From contig JAVBKX010000006.1 in assembly GCA_031553835.1 (NCBI GenBank), positions 62,001 through 126,000 on the forward strand: a stretch of DNA of 64,000 nucleotides. The letters are read 5' to 3'. How positions within the stretch are numbered: position 1 is the first letter of the stretch; each line of letters begins with the position of its first letter. Shown piece after piece: positions 9,292-17,770 of this stretch. The notes beneath the pieces were generated by a model. It was not told the DNA's origin, did no database searches, and was given only the letters and a program-made list of their open reading frames with translations. This DNA comes from JAVBKX01 sp031553835 (GTDB lineage: Bacteria; Bacteroidota; Bacteroidia; Bacteroidales; Azobacteroidaceae). The position numbers and the translations under genes are program-made.

Positions 9292-12200
9292 ATGAAAGCA
9301 TTCAAAATTTTGATTGTCAGCGCCACAGTTATTGCCATGTTATTGGCTTGTAATGAGAGAAATAGAAATATTTCGCATTCATCTATAGATAATTTTACCG
9401 ATCTCCATCAATATTTCATGAATCCTCCGAAAGAATATGGTTCGGCACCATTATATGTTTGGAATACACTCATCACTCGCGAAATGATTGATCGTACCAT
9501 GCAAGATTTGAAAGATAAAGGATTTGGAGGAGTATTTGTACATCCTCGTCCGGGCCTCATTACCGAATATATATCCGATGATTGGTACACTTTGTTTCGA
9601 TATACCGTTGAAAAAGGAAAAGAGTTGGATATGAATGTTTGGATTTATGATGAAAATTCGTATCCCAGCGGTTTTGCCGGCGGGCATGTACCCGATCAGA
9701 TGCCCGAATCATACAATCAGGGACAAGGTTTAGCCATGCAGCATGTTGACACGTTGCCTGCCAACATTTCCGATTATTTTTTATGTTTAAAAGAAGAAAA
9801 CGGTTTGTATCAGGATATTACCGGAAATGTACAAGATGAAAAAGGAAAACAAGCGAGTTATTATCTCTTTGCAAAGACCTATGAAGGTAAATCGCCCTGG
9901 TATGGTGGTTTCTCTTATGTCGATTTGTTGTATCCGGGAGTAACTCAGAAGTTTATTCAAATCACAATGGATGGCTATAAACGCATTGCCGGAGATGAAT
10001 TTGGCAAAACAGTTCCGGGTTGGTTTACCGACGAACCGAACATCAGGCCTCCGGGCGGCATACGTTGGACTCCCGATTTGTTCGAGGTATTTCAACAACA
10101 ATGGGGATATGATTTGAAAATACATTTACCTTCTCTTTACGAAGAAGTCGGGGATTGGAAAAAAATCCGTCATAATTATGCTCAAACTTTGCTACAATTA
10201 TTTATTGACCGTTTTGCAAAACCGTGTTATGACTACTGTGAAGCGAACCACTTGCAGTTTACCGGTCATTATTGGGAACATGGTTGGCCTGATATGGGGC
10301 ATGGAACGGATAATATGGCCATGTATGCCTGGCATCAGATGCCAGCTATTGATATGCTTTTCAACCGGTTTGATGAACGCTCTCCGCAAGCTCAATTTGG
10401 AAATGTTCGATCGGTCAAGGAATTACGTAGCGTCGCCAATCAAATGGGTTATAAACGCACTTTGAGTGAAACCTACGGAGGCGGAGGCTGGGAAGAATCA
10501 TTCCGTGATTTCAAACGGTTGGGCGATTGGGAATTTGTGTTGGGAGTGAATTTTTTGAACCAACATTTGTCGCATTTAAGTATATCGGGCGCTCGCAAAT
10601 ATGATTATCCGCCTGTTTTTTCCGACCATTCTCCCTGGTGGTCTTATTATAAAATGCTCAATATGCATTATGCCCGCTTATCGATGGCCCTAAGCGCCGG
10701 AGAACAAAAAAATGACTTATTGATTATAGAACCTACTACTTCCGCTTGGCTTTATTATTCGTACCACAGAAGTAATTCGCATTTGTGGAATATCGGCCAT
10801 TCATTTCAAGAGATGGTTACTAATTTAGAAAAAGCACAAATAGAATATGATTTGGGATCCGAAAATATCATTAAAGATCATGGAGCAGTAAACAAAAGTA
10901 AATTTATTATTGGTCAACGCGCTTATTCCAAGGTGGTTATTCCTCCTTTGACGGAAAATTTAGATACTGCTACCTTTGCTTTGCTCAAACAATTTATTGC
11001 CAATGGCGGCACCGTATTGACATTTGCTCATCCGGTTTTAGTGGATGGCGCATTCAATAATGAAGCAGAATCGCTTTTTACTACAAATAAACATGTTATC
11101 CAATTGGATAGCCTGACGCAGGATATTATTCGTCAACATTTTGTTTCGCCTGAGATTCTATTTGATAATGTACAGGGAGGCAATCTTTTTCATCACCGCC
11201 GCATGATGAAAGATGGCCAAATTTTATTCTTAGTTAATTCAAGTCTGTCCGAAGCCACGGCGGGTTCTCTCATTATGAATGGAAAAGATGCCGTAGAAAT
11301 GAATACGTTGACCGGAGAAATTGTTGATTATCCGGAAACGGTAACTGGCAAACAAGTATCATTCAATTTTCGTATTCCGCCCGCGGGAAGTTTGTTGTTG
11401 TATGTTTTTGACAAAAAGCAAGACAACTATCCGCTCCCTGCGCCAGTTGGAAATTATTCACCTGTTCAAATTTCGACCCCTTTGGTGGTTCAACCGGACA
11501 GTAAAAATGTGCTGACCATTGATTTTTGCGATCTTCAATTAGGCAAAGAAAAATATTCGGATTTACATGTGTTTGATGCAGCTGATAAAGTCTATAAATA
11601 TCATGGATTTGGCGATGGTAATCCGTGGAATACATCGGTGCAATATAAAAATAATATCGTAGCCAGGGATACATTTTCTTCCGGAGGATTTAAGGCAATG
11701 TATAAATTCATTATTGAAGAGGATTTTGACAAATCTTCTATGCAAGCGGCGGTAGAACGATCAGGATTATATACTGTGAGTTTAAATGGTACGGAAATCA
11801 AGCCGGAATCGGGACAATGGTTTCTCGATCGGGATATTGCATTGTTCTCCATAGGACAATGGGTGAAGAAAGGCGAAAATATATTATCCATCGAATTATC
11901 CCCGATGAAAATCCATGCAGAAATAGAGCCGGTTTATATTTTGGGCGATTTTACTGTGCAGCCGGCGGCTAAAGGCTGGGTCATTAAGTCGCCTGCCGCA
12001 ATATTTTCCGTAGGTAGTTGGAAATCAAAGGGATGGCCGTTTTATGCCGGAAGCGTCAGCTATACGACAACGGTAGAAATAGAGCATCCTGCAACTTACT
12101 ATCGTGTCAGTTTGGGGAATTGGAACGGTACTGTTGCAGAAGTACTTGTCAATGGCAATCCGGCCGGCATCATCGGATTTGAGCCTTATACATTAGATGT

Positions 12201-12411
12201 GTCGAAATGGATTCAAGCCGGAAAAAATACAGTGACAGTTAAAATCATTGGAAGTAATAAAAACCTCTTAGGTCCTTTCCATAATAATCCGGGTACAGGA
12301 TTAACTTCTCCCTGGCATTTCAGGAATGTCAAATCATATCCTTCGGGCCATGATTATCATCAATTGGATTATGGATTAATGGAAAATTTTTACTTGGAAT
12401 CCGGAAAATAG
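9292..12411 (+). CDS. Putative glycoside hydrolase lipoprotein related to GH106 (alpha-L-rhamnosidase-like)
   Basis: A 1039-residue secreted protein with a lipobox (MLLAC, Cys20), so it is probably anchored to the outer membrane or periplasm. The N-terminal catalytic region has the pattern of GH106-like proteins: PPKEYGSAPLYVWN, GFGGVFVHPRPGL, WIYDENSYPSGFAGG and a candidate acidic residue in GWFTDEPNIRPPG, then FTGHYWEHGWPDMGHGTDN. The C-terminal third (about 800-1030) looks like galactose-binding beta-sandwich modules (WPFYAGSVSYTTTVEI, FEPYTLDVSKWIQAGKN). No SusC/SusD pair is adjacent, so it is not in a classical polysaccharide utilisation locus. The exact family and substrate remain uncertain. 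Confidence 0.7.
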   Translation: MKAFKILIVSATVIAMLLACNERNRNISHSSIDNFTDLHQYFMNPPKEYGSAPLYVWNTLITREMIDRTMQDLKDKGFGGVFVHPRPGLITEYISDDWYTLFRYTVEKGKELDMNVWIYDENSYPSGFAGGHVPDQMPESYNQGQGLAMQHVDTLPANISDYFLCLKEENGLYQDITGNVQDEKGKQASYYLFAKTYEGKSPWYGGFSYVDLLYPGVTQKFIQITMDGYKRIAGDEFGKTVPGWFTDEPNIRPPGGIRWTPDLFEVFQQQWGYDLKIHLPSLYEEVGDWKKIRHNYAQTLLQLFIDRFAKPCYDYCEANHLQFTGHYWEHGWPDMGHGTDNMAMYAWHQMPAIDMLFNRFDERSPQAQFGNVRSVKELRSVANQMGYKRTLSETYGGGGWEESFRDFKRLGDWEFVLGVNFLNQHLSHLSISGARKYDYPPVFSDHSPWWSYYKMLNMHYARLSMALSAGEQKNDLLIIEPTTSAWLYYSYHRSNSHLWNIGHSFQEMVTNLEKAQIEYDLGSENIIKDHGAVNKSKFIIGQRAYSKVVIPPLTENLDTATFALLKQFIANGGTVLTFAHPVLVDGAFNNEAESLFTTNKHVIQLDSLTQDIIRQHFVSPEILFDNVQGGNLFHHRRMMKDGQILFLVNSSLSEATAGSLIMNGKDAVEMNTLTGEIVDYPETVTGKQVSFNFRIPPAGSLLLYVFDKKQDNYPLPAPVGNYSPVQISTPLVVQPDSKNVLTIDFCDLQLGKEKYSDLHVFDAADKVYKYHGFGDGNPWNTSVQYKNNIVARDTFSSGGFKAMYKFIIEEDFDKSSMQAAVERSGLYTVSLNGTEIKPESGQWFLDRDIALFSIGQWVKKGENILSIELSPMKIHAEIEPVYILGDFTVQPAAKGWVIKSPAAIFSVGSWKSKGWPFYAGSVSYTTTVEIEHPATYYRVSLGNWNGTVAEVLVNGNPAGIIGFEPYTLDVSKWIQAGKNTVTVKIIGSNKNLLGPFHNNPGTGLTSPWHFRNVKSYPSGHDYHQLDYGLMENFYLESGK

Positions 12412-12414
12412 TAT

Positions 12415-12846
12415 TCAGTCTTCAAAATCGAAATCAAAGTCGAAGTCATCATCCATAAACGTTGGCGTTTGAAAATCATCCAAATTGCGCCGGTCTTTTT
12501 TTGTAGGCCGGCCGGTACCTTTGGCACGATCAATAAATCCGCTGATTTTGCTTAATTCGAGCAGTTCATACTGTTCAGGAGGCGTAATGTTTTCAAGAAA
12601 CTCAGGCACTAATTTGGCGCTCATTCTTTTTTCAGTCAGTTGTAGCACACGGAAAGAGTAGGTGAGTGGTGGTTTTCTAACTTGTAATACATCGCCGACT
12701 TTAATCATCCGTGACGGTTTGACGGCGATTCCTTGTATCGAAATCCTGTTTTTCTTACAAGCTTCAACAGCAATGGTCCTCGTTTTGAAAATCCGGGTAG
12801 CCCACATCCATTTATCAATTCTAACTTCGACAGCCCCTTCTTTCAT
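12415..12846 (-). CDS. S4-domain RNA-binding protein (Hsp15/HslR-like)
   Basis: A 143-residue cytosolic protein with an N-terminal S4 domain (EVRIDKWMWATRIFKTRTIAVEACKKNRISI, about residues 7-70), the arrangement of Hsp15. In E. coli Hsp15 binds 50S subunits carrying blocked nascent chains. A downstream basic-then-acidic tail ends in FDFDFDFED. Its start overlaps the pth stop by four bases (ATGA), so it is co-translated with another ribosome-rescue enzyme. It converges on the hydrolase gene with only three bases between stops. Confidence 0.88.
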   Translation of the reverse strand: MKEGAVEVRIDKWMWATRIFKTRTIAVEACKKNRISIQGIAVKPSRMIKVGDVLQVRKPPLTYSFRVLQLTEKRMSAKLVPEFLENITPPEQYELLELSKISGFIDRAKGTGRPTKKDRRNLDDFQTPTFMDDDFDFDFDFED

Positions 12847-13406
12847 TTATTATTAAATTGATTCATGGTGACATTAGCGCCTGCTAAACAAAAACTTTTG
12901 ATGATTTCGCCTGCCCGTTCGATTTTTTCCGGCAATACGGATTTTTCTTCAGGGAAAAAATCACTTAACACATAATTGATTTGCATTCCTCGGGGAAAAT
13001 CACTTCCGATTCCAAATCGCAACCGGTTGTATTGTTGCGTTCCCAATGTCTCCTGAATATGTTTCAGTCCATTGTGTCCGGCGTCGCTCCCTTTCGTTTT
13101 GAATCGTAACGTACCAAACGGCAAAGCTAAATCATCGACCACTACAAGCAGATTTTCGAGTAGAATTTTTTCTTGTTGCATCCAATAACGAATGGCATTT
13201 CCACTCAAATTCATACAAGTAGAAGGCTTGAGAAGAATCAGCGTTTTGTTTTTCACTTTCATTTCGGCAATGGCGCCATAACGCTTATCTTCAAAAACAA
13301 CATTGGACGCCTTTGCGAGAGCGTCCAATGTCATAAATCCTATATTGTGGCGGGTATTCTGGTATTCGAAACCGATATTTCCCAACCCTGCAATCAGGTA
13401 TTTCAT
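12843..13406 (-). CDS. pth: Peptidyl-tRNA hydrolase
   Basis: A 187-residue Pth, full length, which hydrolyses peptidyl-tRNA released from stalled ribosomes. Catalytic and substrate residues are visible: N10 in GLGN, H20 in NTRHNIGF, the asparagine in KPSTCMNLSG, the acidic VVVDDLALP segment and GHNGLKHI. It lies 11 bases downstream of rplY. The order rplY-pth-S4 protein makes a translation-maintenance operon. Confidence 0.97.
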   Translation of the reverse strand: MKYLIAGLGNIGFEYQNTRHNIGFMTLDALAKASNVVFEDKRYGAIAEMKVKNKTLILLKPSTCMNLSGNAIRYWMQQEKILLENLLVVVDDLALPFGTLRFKTKGSDAGHNGLKHIQETLGTQQYNRLRFGIGSDFPRGMQINYVLSDFFPEEKSVLPEKIERAGEIIKSFCLAGANVTMNQFNNK

Positions 13407-13417
13407 TCAAATCGTAA

Positions 13418-13987
13418 TTAAGATTTAGCAGCCATCCCTCTCGCAGCACGAGTCAATTTAACGGCGCAGACTACATTATCTTTAGAGTTCAATAACTCAA
13501 GGCCTTCAAAATTTAATTGACCGACTTGTATTGTTTTTCCTAAACCTAAATTTTCGATATTGATTGTTAATTTTTCCGGGAAATTTTTGTACAAACCTCT
13601 CACTTTCAATTTTCTCATTTCCAATGAAAGTTTACCCCCGGCTTTTACCCCTTCAGCCAAACCTTCCAATACAACCGGAATTTCCATTACGAGCGGTTTG
13701 TCCGCTTCAATTTGGTAAAAATCCAAGTGGAGCAATTGTTCTGCCACCGGGTGAAATTGCATATCTTTCAAAATTGTCATTTGGCTTTTGCCATCAATAG
13801 TCAGGTTGACTAACTGAACTTCAGGAGTGTAGATTAATTTCCGGACAGCTTCTTTTCCCACAGTGAAGTGAACCACCTCTTTTCCACCATATAATACACA
13901 AGGTACTAAACTTTCTTTACGATATAGTTTAGAAGCTTTTTTTCCGATGTTCTCTCTAACAGAACCACTTAATTCAAATGTTTTCAT
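13418..13987 (-). CDS. rplY: 50S ribosomal protein L25 (Ctc/TL5 form)
   Basis: A 189-residue long form of bL25, which binds 5S rRNA. The N-terminal 5S-binding domain (MKTFELSGSVRENIGKKASK, LVPCVLYGG) is followed by the C-terminal beta domain (ADKPLVMEIPVVLEG, GGKLSLEMRKLKVRG). The frame extends to a TTG at 14011, but ATG 13987 gives the canonical start. It is the first gene of the minus-strand operon with pth, and the tRNA-Pro gene lies just upstream on the same strand. Confidence 0.96.
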   Translation of the reverse strand: MKTFELSGSVRENIGKKASKLYRKESLVPCVLYGGKEVVHFTVGKEAVRKLIYTPEVQLVNLTIDGKSQMTILKDMQFHPVAEQLLHLDFYQIEADKPLVMEIPVVLEGLAEGVKAGGKLSLEMRKLKVRGLYKNFPEKLTINIENLGLGKTIQVGQLNFEGLELLNSKDNVVCAVKLTRAARGMAAKS

Positions 13988-14081
13988 TTTTTGTTTTTTT
14001 GTGTTACTCAAAATTAGACGCTTTCCAATTTCCCATCACACGGAATTTTAATAAAAAGCGGTGTAAACTTACACTGTTTGT

Positions 14082-14157
14082 TGGTCGGGATGAGGCGACT
14101 CGAACGCCCGGCCTCCACGTCCCGAACGTGGCGCGCTACCAACTGCGCTACATCCCG
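14082..14157 (-). tRNA. tRNA-Pro (anticodon CGG)
   Basis: On the minus strand a 7-bp acceptor stem (CGGGATG with CATCCCG), a D-arm with AGCGCAGTTGGTAGCGC, an anticodon stem CCACG/CGTGG around loop TTCGGGA (anticodon CGG), and a T-arm with TTCGAGT can be drawn. The 3' ACCA is encoded. All arms pair, with one G-U in the T-stem. Confidence 0.96.
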
Positions 14158-14172
14158 GCGCATTTTGCGCTG

Positions 14173-14202
14173 CAAAAGTACAAAAAAAATATGAGTTACA
14201 AA
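14173..14202 (-). promoter_or_regulatory. Promoter for tRNA-Pro
   Basis: On the minus strand TACTTTTG (14173-14180) is a -7 box 16 bases before the mature tRNA, with TTTG at 14199-14202 as -33 (18-base spacer). Confidence 0.5.
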
Positions 14203-14225
14203 GTTTTTTGTGAAATTTTGTTTTT

Positions 14226-14248
14226 AATAGAACACGGATGACATGATT
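14226..14248 (+). repeat. Solo arm of the ATAG(A/C)ACAC inverted-repeat family
   Basis: AATAGAACACGGATGACATG matches the outer arm of the elements at 29145, 36637 and 59580, starting with the shared terminus ATAGAACAC. No matching right arm is seen nearby, so this reads as a remnant. The rest of the 325-base gap (14158-14482) is AT-rich and holds a minus-strand TATCTTTG box (14342-14349) and the direct repeats listed next. Confidence 0.55.
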
Positions 14249-14377
14249 TGAGGATTGTTATATTTTGCTATATTTATGTATGTAGCATCTACCGTGAAAT
14301 ATATAAATGTATTTATAATATTTCTATTTTGAGGGATTGTGCAAAGATAATTTATTATTTATAAATTCAAATGATAT

Positions 14378-14440
14378 TTTTGTATCCAGTTTGGCTACAT
14401 TTATTCAGATTTTGTATCCGGATAATGAACTTTTGTATCC
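14378..14440 (+). repeat. Three direct repeats TTTTGTATCC
   Basis: TTTTGTATCC occurs at 14378-14387, 14410-14419 and 14431-14440, within an AT-rich gap just beyond the 3' end of the AmpG-like gene. The spacing is irregular (32 and 21 bases). Function is unknown: binding sites for a regulator or remnants of a lost gene are both possible. Confidence 0.5.
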
Positions 14441-14482
14441 AATTTTTACCAAAAACAGTGAATACGACAAAAATGGGATAGT

Positions 14483-15778
14483 TTACTGATTGGAGGAAGG
14501 GGTAATTAATGGTTTAGGCGAATGAGTATTGTATATCAAAACACTGGCCAATAATCCCGGAATGGCACATACAATTGTCCATAAAAAGAACATCGGATAT
14601 CCGATATTTTCCTGAATAGCGCCGGAGAACATTCCGGGAAGCATCATGCCGGCGGCCATCAGACCGGTGCAGAATGCAAAGTGAGCGGTTTTGTATCTGC
14701 CGTTCGAAAATTGCATCATATAAACGGTGTAAGCCGTAAAGCCGAATCCGTAACCAAATTGCTCTAAGGCGATTAATGAGTTGATAATAAAAAGATCCTG
14801 TGATAATGTATAAGCTAAATATACATACGAAAAGGAAGGAAGAGTTAATGCTAAAGCCATGGGAATGATCCATCGCCTGATTCCGCCTTGTGAAATAGCT
14901 ATTCCGCCTAAAATTCCTCCCAGCATCAAGGCGATCAGTCCGACGATACCATATACAATTCCGACAGTTTCCGTATCTAATCCTAAACCGCCTTTATCAT
15001 TCGGATCCAATAAGAAAGGAGAGGCCATTTTTAATAACTGGGCTTCGCCTAACCGATAAGTTAAAATAAAAAAAAGAGCCAGCCAAAAGCCTTTCTTTGA
15101 GAAAAAATCCCGGATGGTAAACCAGAGTTCTTGCAGTACAGAGTGGAACGATTGATTGTCGTTTACCTTGTCCACCACAGGATGTGGTAAGGCAAATCTG
15201 TGGTAAAGAAACAAAATCAAAAAAATTCCGGACGTAATGAAAAAAGTAATACTCCACGCAAAAGAAATGCTACCGATGTATTTTTCCAACCATCCGGCAC
15301 AAAATACCAAGCCTCCTTGTCCGAAAATCATGGATAAGCGATAAAATGTATTGCGTATGCCGACAAAAAAAGCTTGACCGGAAGTGTCGAGCTCCAGCAT
15401 GTAAAAACCATCTGCGGCGATGTCGTGAGTTGCCGAACTAAAGGCCAGTAACCAGAAAAAGGCTAATGTGGATTGGAAGAAAAAAGGGGTGGGTATGGTA
15501 AAAGCCACTCCTGCCATACCCACACCTAATATGAATTGCATGGTAACGATCCACCAACGTTTGCTTTTCAGGAGATCCACTACGGGACTCCAGAAAGGTT
15601 TAATGACCCAGGGAAGATACAACCAGCTGGTGTATAGGGCTATATCAGCATTGGAAATGTCTAATTTTTTGTAAAGGATAACCGAAAGGCTTATAACCAA
15701 TGTGTACGGCAATCCTTCTGCAAAATACAGTGAGGGTATCCAACGCCAGTCCATGATATGCTTTCGATCGTTTTCCAT
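14483..15778 (-). CDS. AmpG-like major facilitator permease
   Basis: A 431-residue inner-membrane protein with about 12 transmembrane segments. The opening WRWIPSLYFAEGLPYTLV and the HDIAADGFYMLEL segment are typical of the AmpG family (muropeptide permeases of the major facilitator superfamily), so import of anhydro-muropeptides for cell-wall recycling is the likely role. ATG 15778 is preferred to an upstream TTG at 15784. The omega-amidase gene ends four bases upstream at 15781, so the two are tightly coupled. It is the last gene of a four-gene minus-strand operon. Confidence 0.85.
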   Translation of the reverse strand: MENDRKHIMDWRWIPSLYFAEGLPYTLVISLSVILYKKLDISNADIALYTSWLYLPWVIKPFWSPVVDLLKSKRWWIVTMQFILGVGMAGVAFTIPTPFFFQSTLAFFWLLAFSSATHDIAADGFYMLELDTSGQAFFVGIRNTFYRLSMIFGQGGLVFCAGWLEKYIGSISFAWSITFFITSGIFLILFLYHRFALPHPVVDKVNDNQSFHSVLQELWFTIRDFFSKKGFWLALFFILTYRLGEAQLLKMASPFLLDPNDKGGLGLDTETVGIVYGIVGLIALMLGGILGGIAISQGGIRRWIIPMALALTLPSFSYVYLAYTLSQDLFIINSLIALEQFGYGFGFTAYTVYMMQFSNGRYKTAHFAFCTGLMAAGMMLPGMFSGAIQENIGYPMFFLWTIVCAIPGLLASVLIYNTHSPKPLITPSSNQ

Positions 15779-15780
15779 TC

Positions 15781-16563
15781 TCAATTCTCAATTTCAAATC
15801 GGTCCGCATCTTTCCATACGGGAAATTTTAGCCTGAATGCATCCAATTCTTCTTTGGAAATAGATAGGGTTAGTGCTTCCTCCTGATTCGGCTGGCATTC
15901 GCCAAGAATAATTCCTTTGGGACTAATTACTTGCGAATGACCGTTGTGAATAATCCCTGATCCGTCTTTCCCGACCCGGTTAACACCACAGACATAGCAT
16001 TGATTTTCCAACGCACGAGCTTTTAATAAAGTGTCCCAGACCATGATCCGTGATTCAGGCCAGTTTCCGACACACAACAATAGGTCATACGCATTATTGA
16101 CGTTCCGAATCCAAACCGGAAAACGTAAATCATAGCAGATAATCAGGCGGATATTCCAACCTAAATAGGGAACTGTCAATGGATGGATGCCCGGAATAAA
16201 ATCGCGGTCTTCTTCTCCCATCCTGAACAAATGCCGTTTATCGTAATAATAGGAATGGCCGTTGGGGGTAATAAAAAATCCCCGGTTGAGCAACTTTCCG
16301 GCGCCATTGTGCGACAGGAAGCTGCCGGCAAAAGCCAGTTGGTATTTTTCAGCCCAGGTTTTGATGGTGAGGATTGTATTTCCATCAGTCGTTTCTGCCA
16401 AATGACTGCAATTCATGGAAAAACCGGTAGAAAACATTTCGGGTAAAACGACTAAATCCGTTTTTCCGGCGCACGATGCGACCCATGGTTGAATATGCTC
16501 AAGGTTTCCTGCCTTATTTTCCCACAGGATGGAAGTTTGCAGTAATGTAATGTTCAAGTCCAT
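15781..16563 (-). CDS. Nitrilase-superfamily amidohydrolase (omega-amidase, YafV-like)
   Basis: A 260-residue carbon-nitrogen hydrolase with the catalytic triad Glu42 (LPEMFSTGFSM), Lys109 (YYDKRHLF) and Cys143 (IICYDLRFP). The MFSTGFSMN and RFPVW context is that of omega-amidases, which hydrolyse 2-oxoglutaramate and 2-oxosuccinamate and so repair or recycle transamination by-products. It is cytosolic, with no signal peptide. It lies between a PlsC-like acyltransferase gene (4 bases upstream) and the AmpG-like permease. Confidence 0.88.
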   Translation of the reverse strand: MDLNITLLQTSILWENKAGNLEHIQPWVASCAGKTDLVVLPEMFSTGFSMNCSHLAETTDGNTILTIKTWAEKYQLAFAGSFLSHNGAGKLLNRGFFITPNGHSYYYDKRHLFRMGEEDRDFIPGIHPLTVPYLGWNIRLIICYDLRFPVWIRNVNNAYDLLLCVGNWPESRIMVWDTLLKARALENQCYVCGVNRVGKDGSGIIHNGHSQVISPKGIILGECQPNQEEALTLSISKEELDAFRLKFPVWKDADRFEIEN

Positions 16564-16567
16564 ACCA

Positions 16568-17113
16568 TTATATGGAAAAATTTTCAGGATGTTTGCCTTT
16601 GAAATGCTTATAAAATTCTTTAATATCGTGCATATCTCGCTTTTCGTCTCCGGAAGGGAATATTATTTTACCGATCCCGATTTTTTTACTTGCGTAATCA
16701 ATATATGCCAATAAAATAGGCACATGAGCAGTTTGCGCGATATAATAAAAGCCGGTTTTCCAATTCGGGTTCTTTTTACGGGTACCTTCAGGAGCGATGG
16801 CTAAATGAAATTTTTCATGCGATTGAAATTCTTCCGCCATTTGTTCGGTCATCGATTGTTTTTTCTTACGGTTTACCGGAATTCCTCCCATTGCTTTCAG
16901 CAAATACGATAGCGGGAAGAAAAACCATTCCTTTTTCATTAAAAAAGAAGGTTGAGCTTCACCGATAGCAGTATAAAAAAGTTTTGCAATAAAAAAATCG
17001 GTATTAGAAGTATGCGGCGCGACACAGATGACACATTTAGAGGGTATTGCAACAGTAACCGATGATTCCCAATTGAAAAGGCGCAACAGAAGTTGGCAAA
17101 TCTTTTGAATCAT
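16568..17113 (-). CDS. PlsC-like 1-acyl-glycerol-3-phosphate acyltransferase family protein
   Basis: A 181-residue protein with the acyltransferase HX4D motif (APHTSNTDF, H34 and D39), a second block with GGIPVNRKKK and the third block PEGTRKKNPNWKTGFYYIA. It belongs to the membrane-associated lysophosphatidate acyltransferase superfamily. Short Bacteroidetes members like this one are common, and their true acyl acceptor is often not known. It lies 8 bases downstream of a small conserved gene and 4 bases before the omega-amidase. Confidence 0.85.
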   Translation of the reverse strand: MIQKICQLLLRLFNWESSVTVAIPSKCVICVAPHTSNTDFFIAKLFYTAIGEAQPSFLMKKEWFFFPLSYLLKAMGGIPVNRKKKQSMTEQMAEEFQSHEKFHLAIAPEGTRKKNPNWKTGFYYIAQTAHVPILLAYIDYASKKIGIGKIIFPSGDEKRDMHDIKEFYKHFKGKHPENFSI

Positions 17114-17121
17114 ACCAATGA

Positions 17122-17412
17122 TTAATGGGTTTTTCCCAATGCTTCGATTTCGGCCACTATTTCATCCAACTGATTTTGCAGGTCGGCATTGAGTTTTCTG
17201 AAATAATTCCGGACAATTTTTTTGTCTTCTTTTCCGTCGTAATGATTGGCGCGTCGCAAAAATTCATCTTGCAGGGTTAGAATTTTACCTAATACAGCGT
17301 CTGCCTTTTCAGAATTTGTATTCGAAATGTATAATTTACAAAACAAGCATTCAAAAAATAATTCTCCTGCTATAGCATTAATTTCTTGTTTTAGTACTTT
17401 TTTCGAAGCCAT
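17122..17412 (-). CDS. Hypothetical protein, 96 aa
   Basis: I do not recognise the family. From ATG 17412 it encodes 96 residues starting MASKKVLKQEINAIAGELFFECL; the frame extends to 17463 but that would place the start inside the dyad and promoter region upstream. It is predicted mostly helical and charged with no signal peptide, hence a small cytosolic, possibly coiled-coil protein. The pairs of cysteines in ECLFCKLY are notable. It is the first gene of the operon with the acyltransferase, omega-amidase and AmpG-like permease. Confidence 0.65.
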   Translation of the reverse strand: MASKKVLKQEINAIAGELFFECLFCKLYISNTNSEKADAVLGKILTLQDEFLRRANHYDGKEDKKIVRNYFRKLNADLQNQLDEIVAEIEALGKTH

Positions 17413-17445
17413 AATCAATATTATTTCGTAAGTTGAATTAAAGAT

Positions 17446-17486
17446 GCGGTAAGCATTCATCACGACAAATGCTTACCGCAAAGCTA
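17446..17486 (-). promoter_or_regulatory. Minus-strand promoter with overlapping 12-bp dyad (possible operator)
   Basis: TAGCTTTG on the minus strand (17479-17486) is a good -7 box. Immediately downstream lies a perfect inverted repeat, GCGGTAAGCATT at 17446-17457 and its complement at 17468-17479, separated by 10 bases. The predicted transcription start falls inside the dyad, so it could be an operator or a 5' hairpin of the mRNA. Confidence 0.5.
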
Positions 17487-17770
17487 CGAAACAATTTTTA
17501 ATTCGGAATACAATAGTGGATTCTTTTTTATTCCACAATCGTACCATTATCATTTAATCCTGCCATTAGCGTAAAAATTACTGTTGTTTTCATGCATTTT
17601 TTTAATTTGTAAATTTTGGCTCTGCTAATCAACATACAGGTTAATCGCCCTGGCACTTGAATTGTGGCGAAATTATTTTATTGACATTTGAAAATGCATT
17701 CATTCATCTTTATTTTTTGACAAAAAGTAGTATCTTTGTGCGTTCAAAATAATAGTATTTCACTTTATTC
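17487..17770 (+). promoter_or_regulatory. Intergenic region before glgA with -7 box and a sigma-54-like sequence
   Basis: TATCTTTG at 17731-17738 is a standard -7 box about 33 bases before the glgA ATG; its -33 element is weak. CTGGCACTTGAATTGTG at 17650-17666 resembles a -24/-12 promoter (good -24 half, imperfect -12). A 21-codon minus-strand open frame at 17528-17593 is not considered a gene. Nothing else is recognised here. Confidence 0.4.

Noticed and set aside
17528..17593. Minus-strand 21-codon frame starting MKTTVIFTLMAG
   Set aside because: It resembles the beginning of a signal peptide but is very short, lacks a convincing promoter and could be a fragment or chance.
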